Source: Pseudomonas paraglycinae (lineage in GTDB: Bacteria > Pseudomonadota > Gammaproteobacteria > Pseudomonadales > Pseudomonadaceae). From it: 64,000 bases of DNA. Under the pieces are notes generated by a model, which saw nothing but the letters and a program-made list of their open reading frames with translations, did no database searches and was not told the DNA's origin. This document shows positions 53,001-60,792 of this stretch, one piece after another. The first letter of the stretch is position 1, and each line of letters starts with the position of its first letter. A program made the position numbers and the translations under genes. The stretch spans positions 220,288 to 284,287 of the forward strand of contig NZ_BQHR01000009.1 of NCBI RefSeq assembly GCF_021601625.1. Reading direction: 5' to 3'.

Positions 53001-54971
53001 GGCATCAATGTCCAGGAAGACAGCATCACCGTAGTCGGCGTGGGTGACATGGCCGGTGACGTGTTCGGTAACGGCCTGTTGATGTCCGACAAGCTGCAAC
53101 TGGTTGCCGCGTTCAACCACATGCACATCTTCATCGACCCGAACCCGGATCCGGCCACCAGCTTCGCCGAGCGTCAGCGCATGTTCGATCTGCCGCGTTC
53201 GGCCTGGACCGACTACGACACCAGCATCATGTCCGAAGGCGGCGGCATCTTCTCGCGCAGCGCGAAGAGCATCGCCATCTCGCCACAGATGAAAGAGCGC
53301 TTCGACATCCAGGCCGACAAGCTGACCCCGACCGAACTGCTGAACGCCTTGCTCAAGGCGCCGGTGGATCTGCTGTGGAACGGCGGTATCGGTACCTACG
53401 TCAAAGCCAGCACCGAAAGCCACGCCGATGTCGGCGACAAGGCCAACGACGCACTGCGCGTGAACGGCAACGAACTGCGCTGCAAAGTGGTGGGCGAGGG
53501 CGGTAACCTCGGCATGACCCAACTGGGTCGTGTGGAATTCGGTCTCAATGGCGGCGGTTCCAACACCGACTTCATCGACAACGCCGGTGGCGTGGACTGC
53601 TCCGACCACGAAGTGAACATCAAGATCCTGCTGAACGAAGTGGTTCAGGCCGGCGACATGACCGACAAGCAACGCAACCAGTTGCTGGCGAGCATGACCG
53701 ACGAAGTCGGTGGTCTGGTGCTTGGCAACAACTACAAGCAGACACAGGCCCTGTCCCTGGCGGCCCGCCGTGCTTATGCGCGGATCGCCGAGTACAAGCG
53801 TCTGATGAGCGACCTGGAAGGCCGTGGCAAGCTGGATCGTGCGATCGAGTTCCTGCCGACCGAAGAGCAACTGGCCGAACGCGTTGCCGAAGGCCATGGC
53901 CTGACGCGTCCAGAGCTGTCGGTGCTGATCTCGTACAGCAAGATCGACCTCAAGGAGCAACTGCTGGGCTCCCTGGTGCCGGACGACGACTACCTGACCC
54001 GCGACATGGAAACGGCGTTCCCGCCGACCCTGGTCAGCAAGTTCTCCGAAGCCATGCGTCGTCACCGCCTGAAGCGCGAGATCGTCAGCACCCAGATCGC
54101 CAACGATCTGGTCAACCACATGGGCATCACCTTCGTTCAAAGGCTCAAAGAGTCTACCGGCATGACTCCGGCGAACGTGGCGGGCGCTTACGTGATCGTG
54201 CGCGACATCTTCCACCTCCCGCACTGGTTCCGTCAGATCGAAGCGCTGGACTATCAGGTTTCCGCCGATGTGCAACTGGAGCTGATGGACGAGCTGATGC
54301 GTCTGGGCCGTCGCGCTACGCGCTGGTTCCTGCGTGCCCGCCGCAACGAGCAGAACGCTGCCCGTGACGTCGCGCATTTCGGTCCGCACCTGAAAGAGCT
54401 GGGCCTGAAACTGGACGAGCTGCTGAGCGGCGAAATCCGCGAAAACTGGCAAGAGCGTTATCAGGCGTACGTCGCCGCCGGTGTTCCGGAATTGCTGGCG
54501 CGTATGGTAGCGGGGACTACCCACCTCTATACGCTGCTGCCGATCATCGAAGCGGCCGATGTGACCGGTCAGGATCCAGCCGAAGTGGCCAAGGCGTACT
54601 TCGCTGTGGGCAGCGCGCTGGACATCACCTGGTACATTTCGCAGATCAGCGCCTTGCCGGTTGAAAACAACTGGCAAGCGCTGGCCCGTGAAGCGTTCCG
54701 CGACGACGTCGACTGGCAGCAACGCGCGATCACCATCGCCGTTCTGCAAGCGGGCGGCGGTGATTCGGACGTGGAAACCCGTCTGGCACTGTGGATGAAG
54801 CAGAACGACGCCATGATCGAACGCTGGCGCGCGATGCTGGTGGAAATCCGTGCCGCCAGCGGCACCGACTACGCCATGTACGCGGTGGCCAACCGTGAGC
54901 TGAACGACGTGGCGCTGAGCGGTCAGGCGGTCGTGCCTGCTGCGGCGACTGCGGAGCTTGAGCTTGCTTGA
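50085..54971 (+). CDS. gdhB: NAD-specific glutamate dehydrogenase, 180-kDa type
   Basis: The 1628-residue enzyme belongs to the large NAD-dependent glutamate dehydrogenase class, whose Pseudomonas members are about 1620 residues, so it is full length. An N-terminal regulatory region with ACT-like parts precedes the catalytic domain. The catalytic part shows NVARGGLRWSDREEDFRTEV near residue 815, SVIVPVGAKGGFLPRRLPLG near 846 and the nucleotide-binding part around VVGVGDMAGDVFGNGLLMSD near 985. It oxidises glutamate to 2-oxoglutarate and ammonia and works mainly in amino acid breakdown. GGAG lies ten bases upstream of the ATG. It is transcribed alone and ends at a strong terminator. Confidence 0.97.
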   Translation: MAFFTAASKADFQHQLQAALAQHISEQALPQVALFAEQFFGIISLDELTQRRLSDLAGCTLSAWRLLERFDHAQPQVRVYNPDYERHGWQSTHTAVEVLHHDLPFLVDSVRTELNRRGYSIHTLQTTVLSVRRGSKGELLEILPKGTTGEGVLHESLMYLEIDRCANAAELNVLSKELEQVLGEVRVAVSDFEPMKAKVQEILTKLDNSAFAVDADEKTEIKSFLEWLVGNHFTFLGYEEFTVVDQADGGHIEYDQNSFLGLTKMLRTGLTNEDRHIEDYAVKYLREPTLLSFAKAAHPSRVHRPAYPDYVSIREIDADGKVIKEHRFMGLYTSSVYGESVRVIPFIRRKVEEIERRSGFQAKAHLGKELAQVLEVLPRDDLFQTPVDELFNTVMSIVQIQERNKIRVFLRKDPYGRFCYCLAYVPRDIYSTEVRQKIQQVLMERLKASDCEFWTFFSESVLARVQLILRVDPKNRIDIDPLQLENEVIQACRSWQDDYAALTVETFGEANGTNVLADFPKGFPAGYRERFAAHSAVVDMQHLLNLSEKKPLAMSFYQPLASGPRELHCKLYHADTPLALSDVLPILENLGLRVLGEFPYRLRHTNGREFWIHDFAFTAAEGLDLDIQQLNDTLQDAFVHIVRGDAENDAFNRLVLTAGLPWRDVALLRAYARYLKQIRLGFDLGYIASTLNNHTDIARELTRLFKTRFYLARKLGSDDLDDKQQRLEQAILTALDDVQVLNEDRILRRYLDLIKATLRTNFYQTDANGQNKSYFSFKFNPHLIPELPKPVPKFEIFVYSPRVEGVHLRFGNVARGGLRWSDREEDFRTEVLGLVKAQQVKNSVIVPVGAKGGFLPRRLPLGGSRDEIAAEGIACYRIFISGLLDITDNLKDGKLVPPANVVRHDDDDPYLVVAADKGTATFSDIANGIAIDYGFWLGDAFASGGSAGYDHKKMGITAKGAWVGVQRHFRERGINVQEDSITVVGVGDMAGDVFGNGLLMSDKLQLVAAFNHMHIFIDPNPDPATSFAERQRMFDLPRSAWTDYDTSIMSEGGGIFSRSAKSIAISPQMKERFDIQADKLTPTELLNALLKAPVDLLWNGGIGTYVKASTESHADVGDKANDALRVNGNELRCKVVGEGGNLGMTQLGRVEFGLNGGGSNTDFIDNAGGVDCSDHEVNIKILLNEVVQAGDMTDKQRNQLLASMTDEVGGLVLGNNYKQTQALSLAARRAYARIAEYKRLMSDLEGRGKLDRAIEFLPTEEQLAERVAEGHGLTRPELSVLISYSKIDLKEQLLGSLVPDDDYLTRDMETAFPPTLVSKFSEAMRRHRLKREIVSTQIANDLVNHMGITFVQRLKESTGMTPANVAGAYVIVRDIFHLPHWFRQIEALDYQVSADVQLELMDELMRLGRRATRWFLRARRNEQNAARDVAHFGPHLKELGLKLDELLSGEIRENWQERYQAYVAAGVPELLARMVAGTTHLYTLLPIIEAADVTGQDPAEVAKAYFAVGSALDITWYISQISALPVENNWQALAREAFRDDVDWQQRAITIAVLQAGGGDSDVETRLALWMKQNDAMIERWRAMLVEIRAASGTDYAMYAVANRELNDVALSGQAVVPAAATAELELA

Positions 54972-54984
54972 GTAGCCGTTGAAT

Positions 54985-55020
54985 GAAAAAGCCCCGCTCT
55001 CGAAAGAGGCGGGGTTTTTT
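54985..55020 (+). terminator. Rho-independent terminator after gdhB
   Basis: AAAAAGCCCCGCTCT and the pairing AGAGGCGGGGTTTTTT form a GC-rich stem with a T tail, starting 14 bases after the gdhB stop codon. Confidence 0.93.
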
Positions 55021-55065
55021 CATGCCTGTGTTCGGCGGTATTTATGTGTTGATGCACAGAACCAA

Positions 55066-55229
55066 CCCCCTCACCCCAGCCCTCTCCCCCAGGGGGGCGA
55101 GGGGGAAAGGGAGCCGATTTGTGTGTTTTTCAACACTTGAGTTCGCCTCGGTATTTCACGTCGGCGTAACTCTAACAAACACCTCGGTCAGTCCCCTCTC
55201 CCTTTTGGGAGAGGGCTAGGGTGAGGGCA
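55066..55229. repeat. Intergenic inverted repeat, family B (copy 2)
   Basis: CCCCCTCACCCCAGCCCTCT is mirrored by GGGAGAGGGCTAGGGTGAGG about 120 bases later. It matches the element at 11268. It lies between gdhB and the convergent lipoprotein gene. Confidence 0.8.
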
Positions 55230-55241
55230 GCGGCCTGACAG

Positions 55242-55955
55242 TCACTGCAACTTATGTAGTTGTTTACTATCAAGCATCGACACATTACCTGCCGACCTGG
55301 TCAATAAATTACTGAGCGACTGGTCAAACTTCTGCAACGCCCGAACTTGCACATTCTGCTGTTCATTAATATCCGCCACGATATCTTCCGAACGTTTGTA
55401 ATCCGCCCATAACGGACTCAAGGCTCTGGCATCCGTCCCTTGGGCCGTGCCGATATAGTTGAACTTCCCGTCATAAAAATCCGCACTCACATCCGCCTTG
55501 ACGTCTGAACTGCGCGACGTAATCAACTGGCTGTGCGTGTCGACGATCGCCACCACATCCGGATTGGCCGCACGCAGGCTGTGCATGTCCGGGTACACCG
55601 TCACCGAGCCGAACTGACGTTGCAGCGAAGCTTTCACCCAATCCACCGCCATGTCCGGTTTCGAAGTGGCGACGTAGGCATCGTGGATCGGCTGCACCAG
55701 CAAGCTCTGGCCGAAACCGGTGCCGGCGTTGGCCTGGTAGTTGCGCAGGTAGTCGCGGTTGGTCTGGGTGCTCGGGCTGTAAATCACGCCCAGCGACACG
55801 CCCGGGCCGGCCTTCACGGTGGTCATGTGGCTGCGGCCCACCGGGTGGGGCAGCAACGTGTCGAGCGACGATACCGCTTTGGGCGCGGTGGGTACCGAGC
55901 AGGCCGTCAGTGTCAGCAGTGAAAGGAACAGAGTGCTGGCGAACGCAGGTTTCAT
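55242..55955 (-). CDS. Putative lipoprotein of unknown function
   Basis: Starting at MKPAFASTLFLSLLTLTACS (GGGAGA seven bases upstream), this is a 237-residue protein with a lipobox LTAC, so it should be lipidated on cysteine 19. The mature part is soluble (AGPGVSLGVIYSPSTQTNRD; HDAYVATSKPDMAVDWVKAS; VVAIVDTHSQLITSRSSDVK). The middle and end resemble proteins that report on a nucleotide- or partner-binding periplasmic fold, but no family can be named. A longer frame to 55976 has a less suitable start. Confidence 0.72.
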   Translation of the reverse strand: MKPAFASTLFLSLLTLTACSVPTAPKAVSSLDTLLPHPVGRSHMTTVKAGPGVSLGVIYSPSTQTNRDYLRNYQANAGTGFGQSLLVQPIHDAYVATSKPDMAVDWVKASLQRQFGSVTVYPDMHSLRAANPDVVAIVDTHSQLITSRSSDVKADVSADFYDGKFNYIGTAQGTDARALSPLWADYKRSEDIVADINEQQNVQVRALQKFDQSLSNLLTRSAGNVSMLDSKQLHKLQ

Positions 55956-56127
55956 GGTGTTTCTCCCGTGAAACAACTTCAGTCGGAAAGTTTAAGTTGC
56001 CACTGTTTGTGGCAGTTGAATCAGACTAAACCTGTGGCGGTTTTATGAAACGACCAATCAGTGAAGTTATCAGGAGGCCAATAGTTTTATTTGCTGTAAG
56101 CCGGGCAGGTTAATTGCGGTCAGCATT

Positions 56128-56162
56128 AAAAACGCCCAAATCGACGATTTGAGCGTTTTTAT
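56128..56162 (-). terminator. Bidirectional rho-independent terminator after the cupin gene
   Basis: AAAAACGCCCAAATCG pairs with CGATTTGAGCGTTTTT, giving A and T runs on both sides. It follows the cupin gene stop by about 20 bases on the minus strand. Confidence 0.85.
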
Positions 56163-56183
56163 TTATGGCTGACGTAACAGCAA

Positions 56184-56603
56184 TCAGTTTTCCAGGGGGA
56201 TCAATACTTTCTCATCGGGCGACAGCACCATGAACACCAGCAATTTGGCCGGTTTGCTCTTGCTGGCGTTTTTCGAGATCAAATGCTCGGAACCGGCCGG
56301 TTCGTACCAGTATTGGCCCTTCTTGTAGGTGATCGGTTGCTCACCTTTGACCTGGGAAACGATCTCGCCTTCGAGCACGTACGCCATGGCGGTGCCGTCG
56401 TGTTTGTGGGCGATCGAGGACTGGCCGGGTTTGTAATCGACTTCGATCATCATGGCCTTTTTGCCGGGGACGTTTTTCAGCATCTGATCCTGCAGCACCG
56501 AGATTTTCTCGGATGGGGAATCGGGGCCGTGCGCCAGTGCCGAAGCGCTGATGGTGAGGGCCAGAGCGGCGAGCGGGGCGGCAAGCAAGTGCAGGACTTT
56601 CAT
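56184..56603 (-). CDS. Exported cupin-domain protein
   Basis: The chosen start MKVLHLLAAPLAALALTISA (AGGTGA upstream) gives 139 residues: a signal peptide (to about ALAHG) and one cupin domain. Cupin metal-binding segments are visible: SIAHKHDGTAMAYVLEGEIV (His, His, Glu) and YWYEPAGSEHLISKNASKSK (His). It probably binds a metal in the periplasm; enzymatic or sensory role is unknown. The frame continues upstream to 56717 but that part is not protein-like. Confidence 0.82.
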   Translation of the reverse strand: MKVLHLLAAPLAALALTISASALAHGPDSPSEKISVLQDQMLKNVPGKKAMMIEVDYKPGQSSIAHKHDGTAMAYVLEGEIVSQVKGEQPITYKKGQYWYEPAGSEHLISKNASKSKPAKLLVFMVLSPDEKVLIPLEN

Positions 56604-56725
56604 GGTGATCACCTGATAAGTGGGGGAGTCGGTCATCACAGTAGTCCGCGGGCCGGGGTATTCAAACGGCCAATACTCGTGAAGATCAGGTGACCAATCT
56701 GGGGGATTGCAGCGCATTCAAATAC

Positions 56726-56822
56726 GCCATCGCTGGCAAGCCAGCTCCCACAGTTTTTTGTGTCGTTCATATGATTTGTGAACAATACAAAACCTTGTGG
56801 GAGCTGGCTTGCCAGCGATGGC
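56726..56822. repeat. Paired REP element (REPIN), GTGGGAGCTGGCTTGCCAGC type
   Basis: Two inverted REP copies, GCCATCGCTGGCAAGCCAGC and TGTGGGAGCTGGCTTGCCAG, enclose about 40 bases. Each copy has an inner palindrome (CTGGCAAGCCAG). The element lies in the gap between the cupin and ABM genes, and a related one is at 62348. Confidence 0.9.
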
Positions 56823-56831
56823 GTCAGTAAG

Positions 56832-57125
56832 TCAAACGATCGGAAAGGAGTTGAAATCCACGCTATTGGCCAGACGACTGTCGATCAAGTCAATAAACCC
56901 CTGAGCTTCCGGGCGATTGAAATGCGCCTGCATCGCCGCTTCCGACTGCCAGCGGGCGCTGACCGTCCAGCGGTGGCTGTCCTCGGGGCAGCGGTCGACC
57001 ATGTAGGAATCGCAGCCCGGCGTTTCGCGCAGGGTTTCGACGATCTTCTGCAGCTGCTTGCCCAGCTCCTCCGATCGGCCGGCGGCAGCCTGCACCTGTA
57101 CGGTGTTGATCACTTCGTTGGACAT
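56832..57125 (-). CDS. Antibiotic biosynthesis monooxygenase (ABM) domain protein
   Basis: The 97-residue protein is a single ABM domain (INTVQVQAAAGRSEELGKQL; TPGCDSYMVDRCPEDSHRWT; ARWQSEAAMQAHFNRPEAQG), a dimeric ferredoxin-like fold seen in quinol monooxygenases and haem-degrading or signalling enzymes. Active-site prediction is not possible. It is 120 bases downstream of the MocR gene on the same strand, with a small GTGCAGG/CCTGCAC hairpin in between, so a shared transcript is uncertain. Confidence 0.85.
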   Translation of the reverse strand: MSNEVINTVQVQAAAGRSEELGKQLQKIVETLRETPGCDSYMVDRCPEDSHRWTVSARWQSEAAMQAHFNRPEAQGFIDLIDSRLANSVDFNSFPIV

Positions 57126-57245
57126 TGCTCACACTCCTGAATCAGGCCGGACGAATCCTGCTCATTGAGGGATAACGCTTGTGCAGGATAGGCCTGCACC
57201 CCCGGATCACCAATAACCAATCGGCGGTTAATCGTTTAGTCCAAT

Positions 57246-58682
57246 CTACCCAACAACCTGTTGCAGAATGTCGCGCAGGCGGTCGAGCGCGATATCGATG
57301 TCCAGGGTTTCGATGGCGCCGAAACCGAAGTACATCCCGCTTTTGGCCGGCTGCTGATAATAGAAGCCATCGATGGCGTACAGCCCGACTTCGACCTTCT
57401 TCGCCAGTTCGATCACCAGCGGCAAGTCGATCGGCACCTTGCAGAACACCGCCATATGAAACCCCGCGCTGGGCGGCACGGCTTGCAGCCACGGCGACAG
57501 GTCGGTGGCCATGCGCGCCAGGATCCGCTCGCGGCGCTGGGCGTAAATGGTATGGCAGCGGCGGATGTGCTTGAGCAGACACCCTTCGGCGATGAACTTG
57601 GCCAGCGCCCATTGCGGCAGGGTGGAGGCGTGCAAATCGGTGAGCTGCTTGGCGCGGATCACCGCTTCGAGAATCGCCGGCGGCAGGATCGCGTAGCCCA
57701 GTCGCAGCTCCGGCAGCAGGGTTTTCGAGAAGGTGCCGACGTAGGCGACGATGCCGCGCTGATCGAGCTTGTGCAGCGAATCGGTCGGTCGGCCTTCGTA
57801 ACGGAACTCGCTGTCATAGTCGTCCTCGATGATGATCGCGCCCAGCTCATGGGCTCGCTCAAGCAGGGCCTCGCGCCGCGCCTCACTCATCGGCATGCCC
57901 AGCGGAAACTGGTGCGACGGCGTCACATAGATCAGCCGCGTGCCCTCGGGAATCCGCTCGACCTGAATGCCCTCGGCGTCCACCGGTACGCCGACCACCG
58001 TCGCCCCGTGAGTGCCGAACAGCAGCCGCGCCGGCGGATAACCGGGATCTTCCATCGCCACCAGACTGCCGGGGCGGATCAGCACCCGCGTGATCAAGTC
58101 CAGCGCCTGTTGCGCGCCGTTGCACACCACGATGTCCTCGTCCTGACAGTTCACACCACGGGAAAACGCGATGTGCCGGGCAATCGCATTGCGCAGCGCC
58201 GGCAGGCCTTCCGGCACGCTGTAAAAACCTTTGGAATTGGCCATCTGCCGCAGCGCGTGAGAGACGCAGCGGCGCCAGTCATCCTGGGGAAACTGGCCCT
58301 TGCTGGTAGCGCCGCCGATAAAGTCATAGCGCAGCGAACCCTCGAGCGTCGGATGCCGCAGGAACACCGGCAGATTGCGCCAGCTCTCGATCACCTCGGA
58401 ACTGGCCAGCTCGGAATGGCTTTGCTTGCGCTGCACCGGCGTTGAGCGGGCGTTGACGTAAGTGCCTTTGCCGATCACTCCGGTCAGGAAGTTTTCGTAA
58501 GTCAGCTGCGCGTAAGTGTCGGAAATGGTCTTGCGGGAAATCCCCAGTTGCTCGGCGAGCAAACGGCTCGGCGGCAGTTGCGTGCCGGCGGCCAGACGCC
58601 CGGATTCAATGGCGTCGCGCAGTTGCCGGTACAACTGACCGGCCAGATCCTTGCGGCCATTGATCACGACATGAAGTTCCAT
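57246..58682 (-). CDS. MocR/PdxR-type regulator (GntR helix plus aminotransferase domain)
   Basis: Starting at MELHVVINGRKDLAGQLYRQ, the 478-residue protein has a GntR winged helix (about residues 12-78, PPSRLLAEQLGISRKTISDT) joined to a class I aminotransferase fold (about 110-470) with the PLP segments CNGAQQALDLITRVLI, IIEDDYDSEFRYEGRP and the PLP lysine in VGTFSKTLLPELRLGY. Such proteins use PLP to sense amino-compound or vitamin status and usually control a divergent gene. Here that would be the AhpD-like gene at 58994, with a REPIN in between. Confidence 0.9.
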   Translation of the reverse strand: MELHVVINGRKDLAGQLYRQLRDAIESGRLAAGTQLPPSRLLAEQLGISRKTISDTYAQLTYENFLTGVIGKGTYVNARSTPVQRKQSHSELASSEVIESWRNLPVFLRHPTLEGSLRYDFIGGATSKGQFPQDDWRRCVSHALRQMANSKGFYSVPEGLPALRNAIARHIAFSRGVNCQDEDIVVCNGAQQALDLITRVLIRPGSLVAMEDPGYPPARLLFGTHGATVVGVPVDAEGIQVERIPEGTRLIYVTPSHQFPLGMPMSEARREALLERAHELGAIIIEDDYDSEFRYEGRPTDSLHKLDQRGIVAYVGTFSKTLLPELRLGYAILPPAILEAVIRAKQLTDLHASTLPQWALAKFIAEGCLLKHIRRCHTIYAQRRERILARMATDLSPWLQAVPPSAGFHMAVFCKVPIDLPLVIELAKKVEVGLYAIDGFYYQQPAKSGMYFGFGAIETLDIDIALDRLRDILQQVVG

Positions 58683-58786
58683 ACCGAGGGGGCTCTCCGG
58701 GCGATTGAGTGTGCCGGCCAGATTACTCCCGAATGCGGTATCGGCAGAAGTTGCGCAGTGCAAATCCCCCAAATTGGCGCAAAACC

Positions 58787-58878
58787 CTGTGGGAGCGAGC
58801 TTGCTCGCGATGGCGTCAGTTCAGCCACTGTCAAAGGTGAACGACACACCGCCTTCGCGAGCAAGCCCGCTCCCACAG
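58787..58878. repeat. Paired REP element (REPIN), GTGGGAGCGAGCTTGCTCGC type
   Basis: CTGTGGGAGCGAGCTTGCTC and the inverted GCGAGCAAGCCCGCTCCCAC lie 92 bases end to end. This is a different REP subfamily from the one at 56726. It lies in the promoter gap between MocR and the AhpD-like gene. Confidence 0.9.
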
Positions 58879-58993
58879 GTATCGTGTTTGGCGCGGGTGC
58901 AGTGGTCTGCCGTTTTTTCGTGGAATTGGGGCTGTAACGTTGCCGAATCAGCGTTTACCGTGAAATCACTCTTCTGCTGCCCGAGGCCCGCCC

Positions 58994-59434
58994 ATGTCCC
59001 CGCGTCTGGATTACTACAGCGCTTCACCCAAAGCCATGAAAGCGATGATTGCCCTGGAAGCGCTGACCAGCAGCCTGAGCATCGAACCGCCGCTGCTGCA
59101 CCTGATCAAGATCCGCGCCTCGCAACTCAACGGCTGCGCGTTCTGCACCGACATGCACTCGGTGGAAGCACGGCGGTCAGGGGAGACGGATCGGCGGTTG
59201 TACGCCATCGCGGTCTGGCGCGACAGCGGCTTCTTCAACCTGCGCGAACGGGCCGCACTGGCCTGGACCGAGGCCGTCACGCTGCTGGCTGACAGCCGTG
59301 TGCCTGACGATGTTTACCAGCAAGCGGGGGAACAGTTCAACGAGACGGAACTGGTGGACCTGACCATGGCCGTCAGCACCATCAACAGCTGGAACCGGTT
59401 GGCGGTGAGCTTCCGCCAGATTCCCAGCGATTGA
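58994..59434 (+). CDS. AhpD-like carboxymuconolactone decarboxylase-family protein
   Basis: The 146-residue protein has the AhpD-type redox motif NGCAFCTDMHSVEARRSGET (two cysteines in CxxC followed by a histidine three residues later) and helical flanks (FFNLRERAALAWTEAVTLLA). Members act as alkylhydroperoxidases or thiol-dependent peroxide-handling enzymes. It diverges from the MocR regulator gene, which is its most likely controller. It is transcribed alone, followed by a repeat. Confidence 0.88.
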   Translation: MSPRLDYYSASPKAMKAMIALEALTSSLSIEPPLLHLIKIRASQLNGCAFCTDMHSVEARRSGETDRRLYAIAVWRDSGFFNLRERAALAWTEAVTLLADSRVPDDVYQQAGEQFNETELVDLTMAVSTINSWNRLAVSFRQIPSD

Positions 59435-59494
59435 TCACTAGCGGTTGATCGCTTCCACGTGCCCGCGCGTTGAACGCACCACGCCCCCACACGG

Positions 59495-59600
59495 TGATCG
59501 TTCCCACGCTCCGCGTGGGAATGCCTCTAGGGACGCTCCGCGTCCAGTGACGCAGAGCGTCACGGGCTGCATTCCCACGCGGGAGCGTGGGAACGATCAG
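59495..59600. repeat. Intergenic long palindromic repeat, family A (copy 4)
   Basis: TGATCGTTCCCACGCTCCGC at the left pairs with GCGGGAGCGTGGGAACGATCA at the right; an inner GGGACGCTCCGCGTCC arm is paired with ACGCAGAGCGTC. It lies in the convergent gap between the AhpD-like gene and the small exported-protein gene. Confidence 0.85.
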
Positions 59601-59607
59601 GTAAAAG

Positions 59608-59922
59608 TTAGTTCGGTGGCCGCTGCGGTTTCACCGACGTACCAAACGTGTTGCCCATCCGCGTACTGGTGGCCGCCGGCGTCGCCAGCCCCACCTGATT
59701 CGGCGGGCGCTTGTTGACCGGCACATTCATCGCTTCCTGATTCTTCTGCGCAGCCGCCGCGCCATTGGGATTGTTGCCCATCTGCTGGCTCAGGCAATCG
59801 TAATTCGGCGCCTTGTAGCCACCCACCGTCACCTCGACGCAGCCCAGCGGCTCCTCCGCGTGCGCACCGCCCAACACCGTCAGCAACAACCCGCCGAAGA
59901 CGACTTTCCAGACTGATTTCAT
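59608..59922 (-). CDS. Small exported protein, unknown
   Basis: The 104-residue protein has a signal peptide (MKSVWKVVFGGLLLTVLGGAHA) and a mature part with two cysteines (LGCVEVTVGGYKAPNYDCLS) that could form a disulfide, then a low-complexity Asn/Pro/Gln tail. No family is recognised. It diverges from vreA, and both promoters lie in the 180-base gap. Confidence 0.68.
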   Translation of the reverse strand: MKSVWKVVFGGLLLTVLGGAHAEEPLGCVEVTVGGYKAPNYDCLSQQMGNNPNGAAAAQKNQEAMNVPVNKRPPNQVGLATPAATSTRMGNTFGTSVKPQRPPN

Positions 59923-60013
59923 GCGTGCCTCCTGGCCGGCCCGAAGGGGCCGCTCTGGCTCCAGAGTCTAGTGCAACGGTCGCGCCGATCCCGTGATGGT
60001 TTTTTTGCAGTGG

Positions 60014-60031
60014 CCGTCACACCAGATTCAT
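60014..60031 (+). promoter_or_regulatory. Weak Pho-box-like sequence upstream of vreA
   Basis: CCGTCAC-ACCA-GATTCAT has the 7-4-7 spacing of a Pho box and matches 9 of the 14 consensus positions. vreAIR and hxc genes respond to phosphate starvation in P. aeruginosa, which makes this worth noting, but the match is weak. Confidence 0.25.
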
Positions 60032-60102
60032 AAACAGCCCTCAGGATGACGGTTTTCAGGGATACATCAGCCGTGCAGCGAGGCCGTGCCAGGGAGGATG
60101 TT

Positions 60103-60792
60103 GTGCGCTCAGCGCTCGTGCGCCAGCTCTGTCTGGGGCTGCTGCTTGGCTTGTTTCTGAGCAGCGCCGGCGCCGACCCGATGCCGGCGACGATGCGCAT
60201 GACGCTGCACATCCCGGCCCAGGAACTGGCCCGCGCCCTCGATCAGTTCAGCCGCGCCACCGGCATGGCGGTGCTGGTCGACAGTCAGTTGAGTCGTGGT
60301 CGACGTTCGTTGGCGGTGGATGGCGAATTCACCGCTGCCGAAGCGTTGCGCCGAATGCTCGGCGGCAGCGGCTTGATGGCCAAGTACAGCCGCAACGACG
60401 CGTTCACCTTGCAGGTTGCGCAGGTTGAGGACGTGCCGATGCCGGCGGAGAAACCGACCCCCGCCAGCGCAGCGGTCAACCGCAGCTACGCCACGGCGGT
60501 GCAGGCGGCCATCGAGCGCAACCTGTGCCGTTCGCCGCTGACCCGGCCCGGCAGTTTTCGCGCGGTGTTGCAATTGTGGATCGGCCGCGACGGCGTGGTG
60601 CAGCACAACCGGTTGGTCACTTCGACCGGCGATGTTCGGCGCGATGCAGCGCTGGTAGACAGTTTTCACACGCTCAAGATCGACCGGCCGACACCCGGCG
60701 CATTGCGCCAGCCAGTCACGTTGCTGTTGTTACCCGAATCGTCAGGAAAGCGCATGGAATGCACACAATGGGAAGGAGTTTCCGGGGGATGA
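60103..60792 (+). CDS. vreA: VreA-like receptor: signalling (STN) domain without beta-barrel
   Basis: A GTG start at 60103, placed five bases after AGGGAGG, gives a 229-residue protein with a good signal peptide (RQLCLGLLLGLFLSSAGA). A secretin/TonB short N-terminal (STN) domain follows at about residues 30-110 (IPAQELARALDQFSRATGMA), then a TonB-C-like domain near the end (FRAVLQLWIGRDGVVQHNRL). There is no outer-membrane barrel. This matches VreA of the P. aeruginosa PUMA3 cell-surface signalling system. The gene overlaps the sigma factor gene by four bases. An ATG at 60046 would put 19 extra residues in front of the signal peptide. Confidence 0.85.
   Translation: MRSALVRQLCLGLLLGLFLSSAGADPMPATMRMTLHIPAQELARALDQFSRATGMAVLVDSQLSRGRRSLAVDGEFTAAEALRRMLGGSGLMAKYSRNDAFTLQVAQVEDVPMPAEKPTPASAAVNRSYATAVQAAIERNLCRSPLTRPGSFRAVLQLWIGRDGVVQHNRLVTSTGDVRRDAALVDSFHTLKIDRPTPGALRQPVTLLLLPESSGKRMECTQWEGVSGG

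Noticed and set aside
50055-54749. 1564-codon open frame antisense to gdhB
   Set aside because: It mirrors gdhB across its whole length. Codon bias in GC-rich genes keeps the opposite frame open; the translation is low-complexity (VGQ, FQH) with no recognisable domain and no ribosome site.
60525-60788. N-terminal extension of the ECF sigma factor
   Set aside because: It lies inside vreA in another frame; the ATG at 60789 has a good site and gives a normal-length sigma factor.
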